A stretch of DNA of 40,880 nt, from assembly GCA_001798855.1 (NCBI GenBank), contig MGQQ01000049.1:1-40880 (forward strand). The letters run 5' to 3'. The DNA comes from Deltaproteobacteria bacterium RBG_16_49_23 (GTDB taxonomy: Bacteria; Desulfobacterota; BSN033; UBA1163). Numbering within the stretch: position 1 is the stretch's first letter; each line of letters starts with the position of its first letter. The translations under genes and the position numbers were made by a program. Under the pieces are notes generated by a model, which was given only the letters and a program-made list of their open reading frames with translations, searched no databases and was not told the origin of the DNA. Below are positions 16,235 to 24,520 of this stretch, one piece after another.

Positions 16235-16713
16235 AAAAATACTCTATGGAAACGATCGTTGGCATTTTTGTTGTAATCGGCCTTCTATGCGTGGGATACA
16301 TGTCTGTGAAACTCGGTAAAATTTCTCTTTTCGGAGATGACACGGTTGTGCTCTATGCCAGGTTCATCTCCGTATCGGGACTGAAAGTCGGCAGTCCCGT
16401 TGAAATCCTTGGCATCCCGGCAGGGAAGGTTGAGAAGCTGGAAATCGATTCTGAAAAACAGATGGCTTTGGTCCGATTGCAGATCAAGAAAGGCATCGAG
16501 GTTTATGACGATGCTGCTGCCTCTGTCAAGACGGCAGGGTTGATTGGCGACAAATTTATAAAGATTGATCCCGGAGGATCGGGGAATTTGCTCAAACCTG
16601 AAGGGATCATTACTGAGACTTCATCTGCTCTCGATCTTGAAGATCTGATCGGCAGATATGCGTTTGGCGAGATCAAAAAGGATTCTCAAGGGAAGAAAGA
16701 GGATCAGAAATGA
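16231..16713 (+). CDS. mlaD: MlaD-type MCE domain lipid-binding protein
   Basis: This 160-residue protein has one N-terminal membrane anchor (METIVGIFVVIGLLCVGYMS) and one MCE domain (about residues 40-115; FISVSGLKVGSPVEILGIPAGKV is the core). It ends in a lysine-rich tail. The ATG at 16231 overlaps the MlaF stop, which fixes the start over the longer frame at 16207. It is predicted to form the periplasmic hexameric ring on the MlaE/F complex that carries lipids. Confidence 0.9.
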   Translation: MKKYSMETIVGIFVVIGLLCVGYMSVKLGKISLFGDDTVVLYARFISVSGLKVGSPVEILGIPAGKVEKLEIDSEKQMALVRLQIKKGIEVYDDAAASVKTAGLIGDKFIKIDPGGSGNLLKPEGIITETSSALDLEDLIGRYAFGEIKKDSQGKKEDQK

Positions 16714-16729
16714 TTTGCAGGAGGGGGTC

Positions 16730-17323
16730 ATGAAGAAACAACTTGTAGGGTTCTTGCTTATCCTCGGGCTGATGTTTCCTCTTGGTGTCTATTCGGGCGT
16801 GCCTCTTGAAACGGTGAAAGGGCAAATTAACCGTGTTTTTGAAGTCCTTCGCAATCCTACTCTTAAGGGAGAAGCGGGTAAGAGGGCCAAGAAAGGAAAG
16901 ATTCGATCTATTTCAGAGGAGATATTCGACTTTACCGAACTTTCGAGAAGGTCCCTCGGTCAGAACTGGAACAAGTTCAGTCCTGATCAGCAAAAAGAAT
17001 TTACTAAACTTTACAAATCGCTCCTTGAAGAGGCATATGCCGACAAGATCACATCATACACAGATGAAAAGGTAATTTTTAAAAGAGAAATCGCCCTTTC
17101 GGAAAAAACGGTTGAGGTAGAAACTACGATTGTCACAAAAACTTCAGAGGTCCCGATTAACTACAGGGTGATTGAGAAGGAGGGTCAATGGAAGGTGTAT
17201 GATGTGGTGATTGAAGGGGTTAGCCTGGTAAGCAACTACCGCACTCAATTCAGGGAGATCCTCGCAAATAAGAAACCCGAAGATCTGCTCGAAACCCTGC
17301 GAAAAAAGGTTGCCCAGCCGTAA
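16730..17323 (+). CDS. mlaC: MlaC-type periplasmic phospholipid carrier
   Basis: This 197-residue MlaC/Ttg2D family protein has a signal peptide (KKQLVGFLLILGLMFPLGVYSG). The family core follows: FTELSRRSLGQNWNKFSPDQQKEF and a VYDVVIEGVSLVSNYRTQF segment near the C-terminus. An AGGAGGGGG site precedes the ATG at 16730. It is the soluble shuttle between MlaD and the outer membrane. Its position as last mla gene and the spacing of 16 bases support a single transcript. Confidence 0.9.
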   Translation: MKKQLVGFLLILGLMFPLGVYSGVPLETVKGQINRVFEVLRNPTLKGEAGKRAKKGKIRSISEEIFDFTELSRRSLGQNWNKFSPDQQKEFTKLYKSLLEEAYADKITSYTDEKVIFKREIALSEKTVEVETTIVTKTSEVPINYRVIEKEGQWKVYDVVIEGVSLVSNYRTQFREILANKKPEDLLETLRKKVAQP

Positions 17324-17351
17324 GTAAATGGACACCGATGCATCATGAGAA

Positions 17352-17408
17352 AGGAGAATATCTATTTAACCAAATATCCTCTTTCATCTTGGTCATAGTT
17401 CTTTTTTT
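17352..17408 (+). terminator. Weak terminator-like hairpin after mlaC
   Basis: An imperfect stem AAAGGAGAATAT / ATATCCTCTTT is followed about 20 bases later by a run of eight T (17402-17409). It could end the mla transcript just before the MerB-like gene. The T-run is distant, so readthrough into the next gene is possible. Confidence 0.35.
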
Positions 17409-17422
17409 TAGGAGGGAATCTC

Positions 17423-18127
17423 ATGAGTGAACCGATCAATGTTGACAGAACCTTCCATTTCATCATGAGGCGGATGGTAGAGACCGGCCAGGCTCCCCAT
17501 TACACCGAAATTGCATCCGAGTTTGGAATCCCGGTAGAAGAAGGGCGAAAGGCTCTCCATGACCTTTTCGCCGCCGGGATCCCTGGATGGCTCTTCCCCA
17601 ACACAGACCTTGTCGCTTCTTTCGCTCCCTTTAACAACCTCCCTACGCAGTACCGTATTACCATTGAGGGTAAGCAGAAATGGTTCGGCCAATGAGGATT
17701 TGAATCGCTGGCGGTCTGCTGGCTTTTTCCCGGGCAAACGGTTCATATTAACGCCCCTTGCCTGGATTGCGGGGAGTCAATCCATGTGGAAATCCGGGAT
17801 GGGGTCATCCTGAAGACAGAACCCGGGGACGTGATTGGTTACGTGGCTGTTCCCTTCTGGAAGTGGTTCCAGGACACCCCGTATTCATGAAGCACCATGA
17901 ACCTCTTCCGGTCGGAAGAGCATGTCCGCAATTGGCCCCGTTTTGATCCTGCCAGTGTCGAGGGAATCATCCCGCTCCCCGATTTGGTGAAGCTTTTTTC
18001 AGGGCCTTATTTCCGCAAGCGGATGGATCAAGATTGGGTCTCTCGAAGCCGGAAATACGTCCGTGAAATGGTAGCCACTATGGTAGAGATCGGCAAGACG
18101 GGCCCTTTCTGGCAAAGACCCAAATAG
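17423..18127 (+). CDS. MerB-like protein with two in-frame TGA (selenocysteine) codons
   Basis: Read through two TGA codons (17693-17695 and 17888-17890), one frame gives 234 residues, close to MerB (about 212). It has an N-terminal helix-turn-helix-like segment (YTEIASEFGIPVEEGRKALHDLF), as MerB has. Sec91 lies in WFGQ-U-GFESL, which aligns without gaps to WCALD around catalytic C96; the +3 acid is E instead of D99. Sec156 lies in PYS-U-STMNLF, which aligns to the segment at C159, with the Trp 15 residues later also conserved. The Sec-Sec spacing is 65 residues against 63 in MerB. Each TGA has a SECIS-like hairpin at the expected distance. AGGAGGG precedes the ATG. No other mer gene is near. 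Substrate unproven; two nonsense mutations are the alternative, but the frame is otherwise intact. Confidence 0.82.
17693..17729 (+). promoter_or_regulatory. First SECIS-like element
   Basis: After the TGA come 17 bases and then the loop GGTCT, closed by GCTGGC (17707-17712) on each side. The six-pair stem has two G-U pairs and can extend by three further weak pairs. The hairpin is GCTGGC-GGTCT-GCTGGC. E. coli fdhF has the same GGTCT loop 18 bases after its TGA, so this has the size, loop and spacing of a bacterial SelB-binding element. Confidence 0.75.
17888..17920 (+). promoter_or_regulatory. Second SECIS-like element
   Basis: After the second TGA come 19 bases and then the loop GGTC, closed by a perfect seven-pair stem CTCTTCC (17903-17909) / GGAAGAG (17914-17920). 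Loop sequence and spacing match the first element. The stem is inside the reading frame, where it encodes LFRSEE. Confidence 0.75.
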
Positions 18128-18137
18128 TGTCGCTTCA

Positions 18138-18198
18138 CAAGTGTTTAAGGGAAATTTATAACCAGACGGTCAAGCCGTTTGACAGTAACATCCCTTAA
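18138..18198. repeat. Palindrome after the MerB-like gene
   Basis: TTTAAGGGA and TCCCTTAAA form a nine-pair outer stem around a smaller ACGG/CCGT hairpin. There is no T-run, so it is a weak terminator candidate or a repeat. It closes the transcript region of the MerB-like gene. Confidence 0.4.
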
Positions 18199-18572
18199 AT
18201 GCCAAAAAAGAGATTAGAGACGTTCCGATATTTTCTTGAAATACGAAGTTCTGAAATCAACAACCGGGCATTTTACCGAAGGATGCTTGGTTTGAATCGG
18301 TGATCCTCAGTGTTTTTTTTCTTGACATTCCTGCCCCCTGAACCTGCGGGCTTTGTTGTGTTGTGCCAACTCGCCCAGGGGCTAAGCCTTGTATGCGGTT
18401 TCTGTCCGTCGGCTCGCACGTTTGCGCTCCGGCTTCCTGCAGACGGTCGGTCGCCCTCCCGCCCTTGCCTTCGGCTCGTACTTTTGATAGTATTCATGAA
18501 CATGAACACCATAGGTTCTCGTACAGGAGACTTACACTCCATAAGTTCACGCCCATGCCGGGCGTACACAAC
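18199..18572. other. Gene-free, GC-rich structured stretch
   Basis: No supported gene is present. A 34-codon frame (18199-18303, MPKKRLETFRYF...) is too short to call. From about 18330 to 18480 the sequence is GC-rich with many small inverted repeats (CCCCCTG/CAGGGGC, CCGTC/GACGG). It lies directly before the first attC-like site, so it may be a non-coding cassette or cassette remnant. Confidence 0.4.
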
Positions 18573-18641
18573 TGCATCAACCTGACGCGGAATAGCCGCG
18601 TCAGGTTTTGAGATTTGGTGATTGCCCGCGCAGGTTATGCT
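18573..18641 (+). repeat. attC-like site 1 with strong inner hairpin
   Basis: GCATCAACCTG at the left can pair, with one bulged base, to CAGGTTATGC ending at 18640. A perfect 12-pair hairpin (AACCTGACGCGG / CCGCGTCAGGTT, 18579-18607) lies inside. The right end GTTATGC is the same heptamer that ends site 3; a perfect GTTAAGC follows at 18646-18652. The left core deviates from RYYYAAC, so this is the weakest of the three sites. The hairpin alone could also be a terminator. Confidence 0.4.
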
Positions 18642-18679
18642 AAACGTTAAGCGTAGAAATAAAATTATTCATAGGATAG

Positions 18680-19208
<529 letters not shown>

Positions 19209-19249
19209 CTTCGTGTTGGGTGGCACAAAAACGCGAGGATATCAGTCAC

Positions 19250-19897
19250 ATGCCTATTCCGAACCTCGTCATAGAGCGAACATCTCGAGAGAATGAGGCG
19301 GTTGCCGAGAAGTGTCTCAAGAAGATGGGGTTTCGAGTCAAGCGCCTCGACCGACAGGGGCCGCGCAGACGCCCTGAGTTCTTAGTCTTAGACAGCAGTG
19401 GTCCAATACTTCTCTGCGAGGTGAAGACTATCTTCTCTGGTGGCTACCTCCATGATCGGAATGTCCATGTATCGACGGAGGATTCCGCGCTTCTCGATAC
19501 GGGCACCTTTCAAAACGAGATCAACTTCAGTCGTATCGACGAGTGCTTGTGTAACGCTATCGGTAAGTGTAGGACACTCGGTGAAGATGTACCAGCCCTT
19601 GTTAATCTACCCCTGCTCGTCGTCTTTTTCTTCGATTTTTTCGCTGATTATTTCGACTTCTACCCTTGCCGAATGGAACGATTTCCGGAGGTGAGTGGCG
19701 TCGCGACGATAGAAGTGGACCATGAGATTCGAAAGAGAGCCAAGAGTATGAGCCTCCAAGACCTCAAGGCTACAATCGAAAGTGGGTCAATGAAAGGGTG
19801 GCCTCCGAACAGCAAAGGCTTCGTTGTGGTACCGAACGAGTGTGCAGCGTCGCCCTTGCCTTCTCACTTTCTCCATCGGTGTCTCACAAGGCCATGA
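19250..19897 (+). CDS. Predicted PD-(D/E)XK nuclease-like cassette protein
   Basis: This 215-residue protein has no close family that I recognise. The N-terminal half has the restriction-endonuclease-like layout: a helix with ENEAVAEKCLKKMGF, then RRPEFLVLD and LLCEVKTIF. The E..(D/E)..ExK pattern is an inferred active site. The second half has a hydrophobic stretch (VNLPLLVVFFFDFF). I chose the ATG at 19250; a GTG at 19220 lies inside the attC-like site. Flanking 63-base attC-like sites mark it as a gene cassette. A defence or DNA-processing role is a guess from fold only. Confidence 0.6.
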   Translation: MPIPNLVIERTSRENEAVAEKCLKKMGFRVKRLDRQGPRRRPEFLVLDSSGPILLCEVKTIFSGGYLHDRNVHVSTEDSALLDTGTFQNEINFSRIDECLCNAIGKCRTLGEDVPALVNLPLLVVFFFDFFADYFDFYPCRMERFPEVSGVATIEVDHEIRKRAKSMSLQDLKATIESGSMKGWPPNSKGFVVVPNECAASPLPSHFLHRCLTRP

Positions 19898-19908
19898 CGA
19901 AATGTGCC

Positions 19909-19971
19909 GTCCAACTGCATGGAACTGATGGGTGGAAAAACGCCCACCCCCTGCTCATGCTGGCGTTATGC
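19909..19971 (+). repeat. attC-like site 3
   Basis: This 63-base site, the same length as site 2, begins with GTCCAAC (RYYYAAC) and ends with GTTATGC. It has an inner GGGTGG / CCCACC stem. It follows the nuclease-like gene by 12 bases, the usual position of an attC. GTTATGC also ends site 1. Confidence 0.55.
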
Positions 19972-20127
19972 TTGATTTTAATCGTTAATCTTCAGATCAG
20001 GCAGAAAACCCATCTACAACCTTTATAGGTGAAGTCAACTAAAACAAAAACATTTTAGGGGGGGGATGGGGATAGTGGGTTTTCGGAGAACGGAATCGAG
20101 AATTTGAAAGGCTGATTGAAATATCAC

Positions 20128-20311
20128 TTATTGTTCATCTTTCTGTTGGGTCTTCAGTTTCTCCCAGAAGGCTCTGGAAGAAACAATTTCCATATCCCCT
20201 ATCCTTTTTAACCTGAGAAGTTCTTTATCTCCGGTGATAAAAAGATCTGCCTTTCCATTTAATGCCTGTGCCAAAATGGTTAGGTTATCTTTATCTTCAA
20301 TTTCAATATCG
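20128..20311 (-). pseudogene. Truncated second copy of the PIN toxin
   Basis: The frame encodes the last 54 residues of the toxin at 13014-13418 (46 of 54 identical) plus a short new tail QQKDEQ. The first catalytic aspartate region is missing, so it is inactive. Homology ends at about 20311, and the antitoxin part of this copy resumes only at 23453. The two halves are separated by the SLH genes. Confidence 0.8.
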
Positions 20312-20506
20312 AGAAACCTCATTTTTCTATTGACACTTCAGAAACAACGCAGTAAGTTATCCCATGATTTAACCTCAATCTTGGGTTCCTCTCAAGAGGC
20401 ACCTATGAACATAACCTTTAACCTTTCCTATCCATTTTGTTATTTGCCTCGGGTGTAAGGGGTGGTGCAGAACTGCGGGCAATTCTCACTTAAAGGGGGG
20501 CGTGTC

Positions 20507-22471
20507 ATGATGAAAAAAGGTTCTTTGTTATTGGTGCTCCTTTCATGTCTGGTGGTGATGGGATTGCCGGGAGTTGGCTTTTCTGCAGTGGCCATCGGCT
20601 ATGACTATGCTATCGCCCCAGGCGACCCGAATTTCGCTGCCTTCATACTTCCCGAGGGTATCGGGGATAACCTGTACGATCTATACCTATTCAACGGAAC
20701 GGAGTACTACTTCAAGGCACATGTTACCGGGGGAATTCCGGGGTACATCTTCGATCCGGGCGGTGTTGACCGTTTTCGGATTCTCGGCATCGAGGCCTCC
20801 GCAGGAATCGATCCCAACGATCCGGCCGCTTTCGGGACGTTGCTTGCGTGGGTCGAAGAATGTGATTGCACAGAAATCGAGCACGCCATCATCCAAACTG
20901 TTTTCAGTGATCTCCCCATCGGATACTGGGCAGATGACTCTATCATGGCAATTTATGATGCCGGAATTACGCTGGGTTGTTCCCAGAATCCCTTAATGTA
21001 TTGCCCTGAAAGTAAAGTCACAAGGGAGCAGATGGCAGCTTTCATTATAAGGGCCATGGAGGGAGATCCTGCCGGAGTCTGTATTGCACCGCCATTTACT
21101 GATGTGCCAGTGGATAGCCCGTTCTGCATGCACATCCAGAGGGCAGTTGCCCTTGGCATCACCCAAGGGATCGGTGTAGGTCTCTTTGGTCCCAGTCAAA
21201 ACGTGACGAGAGAGCAGATGGCGGCGTTTTTGACTCGGGCGCTGGACATAGTCCCCGCAGATGGATACTGTCGCGTGACGGATCCCTTCACCGATGTGGC
21301 CTGTGACAGGTGGAGCTGCAAGTATATAAAAAGACTTTACGAGTCAAGAATTACTGTAGGGATTGGGGTTGGCCGATTTGGACCGGACGATTATGTGACC
21401 AGGGCTCAGATGGCCGTCTTTCTAACAAGAGCATTAACATTTCTGGAAAAATGGAGCGAGTGCAGCGCTACCGGTTACTGCGGTCCCGAGGGCGGCGAGT
21501 TGATGGTCACCGACCCCGTTAGCTATGTATATGGAGTGAGGATCGTGATTCCCCCGGGCGCTTTGGATTCCGTGCGCTCTTTAACGATCGAGGAGGCGTA
21601 TGGAGTTGCCCCTTCCCTCCCCGCAGGATTCATTGCCTATCCCAACGGTCTGAACAGCCGGGCCGTCTTCCAGCTCGATACTGCCGGCGATAAGCCCTAT
21701 GACCTGGGTCTGGAGTTCTACTTGCCCGTACAGGGCATGACGATCGGGCCCGGGGAGATCGCTTGCGCATTCGCGTACGACGGACGGACGGGCAAGTGGC
21801 GCATCGTCCTGCCCGATACCATCGATGGCACCACCATGACCTTCAAAACCACCTATCGGGAGATGTGGATGTGGGGAAAGATCGTCATCGATCAGGTGAC
21901 AGAGGAGTATCTCGTTCAGTTGATTGAGGAGAAGTACGGCGCTGACACCTGGAGTGCCATACTCGATAGGATCAATCAATTTTACAACGAGCCCGAAGTT
22001 CAGCAGCTCCAAACAGACTGCGCAAGCCTCAGAGCCTTTCGTGACGGCTACCTTGAGTCGATGAGCCAGACGTTCCGGCAGCGCCTGGAAACCTGGCAGG
22101 GCCAATTCGGCGATTGCGTCATTTGCAAATACAGCTCTTGCGGCACCTGCAACGTGCTCTCGGAGGAATTCTTGAGCGAAGTTTTCACCTACCTCAAAGC
22201 CAAGATCGAATACGAATTTATTCAGCTCCTTATGGGCACTTACCATATTTTATTTTTAACCAATGAGCCAAGTTGGATCGTTGACTATGTCCTCTTTTGG
22301 AGAATGGAGCTTCTCTACGCGGAAATGAACTCGCTGGGTTGCGCCTATGAGTGCGTCACGGATAAGGGCGGCCAGGTCTTTTGGATGGACTTTGCAGCCT
22401 ATTACGCGTCCAAAATGGGGCAGGCGATGATTACCCTGGCCATCAATGAGGGATGGGTCACCTGCCCCTGA
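20507..22471 (+). CDS. SLH-domain secreted surface protein
   Basis: This 654-residue exported protein has a signal peptide (KKGSLLLVLLSCLVVMGLPGVGFSA). Three S-layer-homology repeats follow, each ending in a T-R-E/A-Q-M-A-x-F motif (near residues 175, 235 and 300). The C-terminal 330 residues hold a propeptide-like beta segment (EGGELMVTDPVSYVYGVRIVIPPGAL) and a helical, Cys-rich end. SLH domains dock proteins to cell-wall polymer or pyruvylated polysaccharide. The start at ATG 20507 follows GGGGGG. The base composition is less AT-rich than the flanks. It interrupts a toxin-antitoxin copy, so it probably arrived later. Confidence 0.82.
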   Translation: MMKKGSLLLVLLSCLVVMGLPGVGFSAVAIGYDYAIAPGDPNFAAFILPEGIGDNLYDLYLFNGTEYYFKAHVTGGIPGYIFDPGGVDRFRILGIEASAGIDPNDPAAFGTLLAWVEECDCTEIEHAIIQTVFSDLPIGYWADDSIMAIYDAGITLGCSQNPLMYCPESKVTREQMAAFIIRAMEGDPAGVCIAPPFTDVPVDSPFCMHIQRAVALGITQGIGVGLFGPSQNVTREQMAAFLTRALDIVPADGYCRVTDPFTDVACDRWSCKYIKRLYESRITVGIGVGRFGPDDYVTRAQMAVFLTRALTFLEKWSECSATGYCGPEGGELMVTDPVSYVYGVRIVIPPGALDSVRSLTIEEAYGVAPSLPAGFIAYPNGLNSRAVFQLDTAGDKPYDLGLEFYLPVQGMTIGPGEIACAFAYDGRTGKWRIVLPDTIDGTTMTFKTTYREMWMWGKIVIDQVTEEYLVQLIEEKYGADTWSAILDRINQFYNEPEVQQLQTDCASLRAFRDGYLESMSQTFRQRLETWQGQFGDCVICKYSSCGTCNVLSEEFLSEVFTYLKAKIEYEFIQLLMGTYHILFLTNEPSWIVDYVLFWRMELLYAEMNSLGCAYECVTDKGGQVFWMDFAAYYASKMGQAMITLAINEGWVTCP

Positions 22472-22643
22472 AAAGGGGCGGTTGACCCGCTTCATTCCCG
22501 GAGAGTCGGCCGGCCGCATGGTCACTCACGTTGATTGCTTCATTGTTAAAATATCTATAGAGCTTCAGCCGAAGATTATCTGCCACCTTAATAATGCCGG
22601 TTGATAAGAGATCGAGGCATAGAAGCGAAGAAAGGGGGATGCG

Positions 22644-23198
22644 ATGAAAAAGAACTTGGTCGTTTTATTAATCCTGATGAGTCTGTTAATGGTTAACCAT
22701 GCGCAGGCATTATGCACAGGAGGGGTGTTTAGTGATGTGAACATAAACACTGTGGGAGAATTTTTCTGTGATTTTATCGAGAGGTTTCGAGACCTCGGGA
22801 TCACAAGTGGGTGCGTGGCAGATAATCCGCAGACTCCGGAGAATGAGGCACAGTATTGTCCGGGGTTTAATGTTCCCCGCGATCAGATGGCGGTCTTTGT
22901 GACCCGTGCGATTGAGAAGGTGACAGCGAAGACTCCCGAGCAGATAGCGCTTCTGAAGTGGTATGGGGTGAATCAGACTGCCCAGTTCGGTGTGGGCCCC
23001 ACGCCGATGGCAATAGCCTTCGATGGGGCCAACATCTGGGTGTCGAGGGCGAGCGGCTTAGCCACAAAGTTGCGGGCCAGTGACGGGGCCAGCCTCGGCG
23101 ACTTTATTGGGGGGGGCTCAAATTCAAGAGGAATAGCCTTCGACGGGGCCAATATCTGGATGACAAACGAGGGCAGCAACTTCGTTTCAAAACTTTAG
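22644..23198 (+). CDS. Short SLH-domain protein with truncated beta-propeller tail
   Basis: This 184-residue protein has a signal peptide (KKNLVVLLILMSLLMVNHAQA) and one SLH repeat (residues 25-90, ending NVPRDQMAVFVTRAI). Two beta-propeller-like units follow, spaced about 40 residues apart (AIAFDGANIW twice). Full propellers need several such units, so the gene looks 3'-truncated; the frame ends at TNEGSNFVSKL. A terminator hairpin lies at 23396-23437. Confidence 0.7.
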   Translation: MKKNLVVLLILMSLLMVNHAQALCTGGVFSDVNINTVGEFFCDFIERFRDLGITSGCVADNPQTPENEAQYCPGFNVPRDQMAVFVTRAIEKVTAKTPEQIALLKWYGVNQTAQFGVGPTPMAIAFDGANIWVSRASGLATKLRASDGASLGDFIGGGSNSRGIAFDGANIWMTNEGSNFVSKL

Positions 23199-23395
23199 GA
23201 GGCTCCAGGAAAGTTTCCCTGATGAGATAAGTACTATCCACATGGCTCCCTTTGTTGTGGAGAGGGCTCGTAATCGAAGCCCGCAATGCCTGGGAATACG
23301 CAGGAGAGTGGATGAGGCTTGTCTTTGGTCAATCGGATCTTTGAAGATTGAGAAAGAAGCTGGCGAACTAAATCTCTATCCAGTTCTCAGTAAAT

Positions 23396-23437
23396 GAAGG
23401 CAGGGTTCCCATGTGGCTCTGCCTTCTTTATTTATTT
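23396..23437 (+). terminator. Rho-independent terminator
   Basis: GAAGGCAG (23396-23403) and CTGCCTTC (23419-23426) form an eight-pair stem around a 15-base loop, followed by TTTATTTATTT. It would end the transcript of the short SLH gene. Confidence 0.65.
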
Positions 23438-23452
23438 CTTCGGTAATCATAG

Positions 23453-23577
23453 ACGTTTCAATGCCTCCCGGGCAATTTCGCTCCGATTTTTCCTTGACTT
23501 CTTGCTTGCCTTTGTCAACAGGCGATCGAGATCTTTATCCAGCCGGATGGTTATGGTCGCAGTTTTTATGCAAAATA
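23453..23577 (-). pseudogene. Truncated second copy of the RHH antitoxin
   Basis: On the - strand the frame reads KTATITIRLDKDLDRLLTKA and on to EALKR, the first 41 residues of the antitoxin at 13415-13636. The start codon has become ATA (complement of 23567-23569), and the C-terminal half is gone. Together with the toxin fragment at 20128 this marks a TA copy destroyed by an insertion. Confidence 0.75.
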
Positions 23578-23704
23578 ATGTAAGACATCTCCACAGGGGG
23601 GTCAATATAATCTTCTTACCCGATCCCGTCTTATTTATGTTTTATATTTTATGCGACGAAGGTAGGCTGTTCAGGTGACAATTGTCTCTCAAAATATGAC
23701 ACGA

Positions 23705-24382
23705 TCAGAGGCCGTTGGCTATTTTTCCGTCGCGGAGGTGGACCTTACGGGAGGAGTAACCGGCATTTTCCGGGTTGTGGGTGACCATGATGATCGTCTG
23801 CCCCTCACTGTTGAGCGATTTGAATAACTCCATGATCTCCTTTCCGGTTTTGGTGTCCAGATTTCCGGTGGGCTCGTCCGCAAGCAGGATGGGCGGCGCA
23901 TTGACCAGGGCCCGTGCGATGGCCACCCTTTCCTGTTCTCCTCCCGACAATTGATCCGGGAGTCTCTTCTCCTTTTTTTTCAAACCCGTTCTCTCCAGGA
24001 TCTCCTCCGCCATTTTAATCTGTTCCCGGTTCGATCTTTCAGTGATCGACAGAGGAAGCATCACGTTTTCGATGACGGTGAGGTAGGGGATCAATTGAAA
24101 GGATTGGAAGATGAAGCCCAGATACTCTCTTCGGAAATCGGCCAGTCTCTCGAGTGGCAGTTTATAGATGGGAATATCGTCCACCACCACTTCGCCCGTG
24201 GTGGGATGGTTGAGTCCGCCGAGAATGGTGAGGAGGGTTGACTTCCCTGACCCGGAGGGACCCATCACCGATATGAATTCTCCCCTATCGATACGGAGAT
24301 CCACATCAACAAGGGCGCCAACCTTCTCTTCCCCGCTCTCATAAATCTTGGACAGGTTTTTAATCTCAATCAAGCCCATCAT
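23705..24382 (-). CDS. LolD/MacB-type ABC ATPase
   Basis: This 225-residue ATPase has Walker A GPSGSGKST, signature LSGGEQERVAIARAL, Walker B ILLADEPTGNLD and the H-loop VTHNP. This is the type that works with FtsX-like permeases. The start is uncertain: ATGATG at 24382 is used, while a GTG at 24424 adds 14 residues. It lies directly behind a permease and a DUF2318 gene. A fragment of its 3' end was copied to 13914-14038. Confidence 0.85.
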   Translation of the reverse strand: MMGLIEIKNLSKIYESGEEKVGALVDVDLRIDRGEFISVMGPSGSGKSTLLTILGGLNHPTTGEVVVDDIPIYKLPLERLADFRREYLGFIFQSFQLIPYLTVIENVMLPLSITERSNREQIKMAEEILERTGLKKKEKRLPDQLSGGEQERVAIARALVNAPPILLADEPTGNLDTKTGKEIMELFKSLNSEGQTIIMVTHNPENAGYSSRKVHLRDGKIANGL

Positions 24383-24520
24383 AAAACCGTTGGAGGACCG
24401 TTTCACCTGAGGTTTGAGGATCACCTCCCCCGGCCTCCCGGCAGGTGGGTTTAAGGCAGAATCTCTTTTGCCTTTAGCCTAAAGTCCACGGGAGTGGACG
24501 CTCCTCCAACCTCTACCCTT

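Noticed and set aside
17423-17695. A free-standing 90-residue MerB N-terminal protein ending at the first TGA
   Set aside because: The frame continues with family-specific sequence after both TGAs, and each has a SECIS-like hairpin, so a full-length selenoprotein is the better reading.
18273-18611. ORFs of 80-98 codons on both strands
   Set aside because: They lie in the GC-rich palindromic stretch, have no ribosome-binding sites or recognisable motifs, and overlap each other in several frames.
21581-22246. 221-codon - strand ORF inside the SLH gene
   Set aside because: It is antisense to a well-supported coding region; long antisense frames arise from the GC-rich codon pattern.
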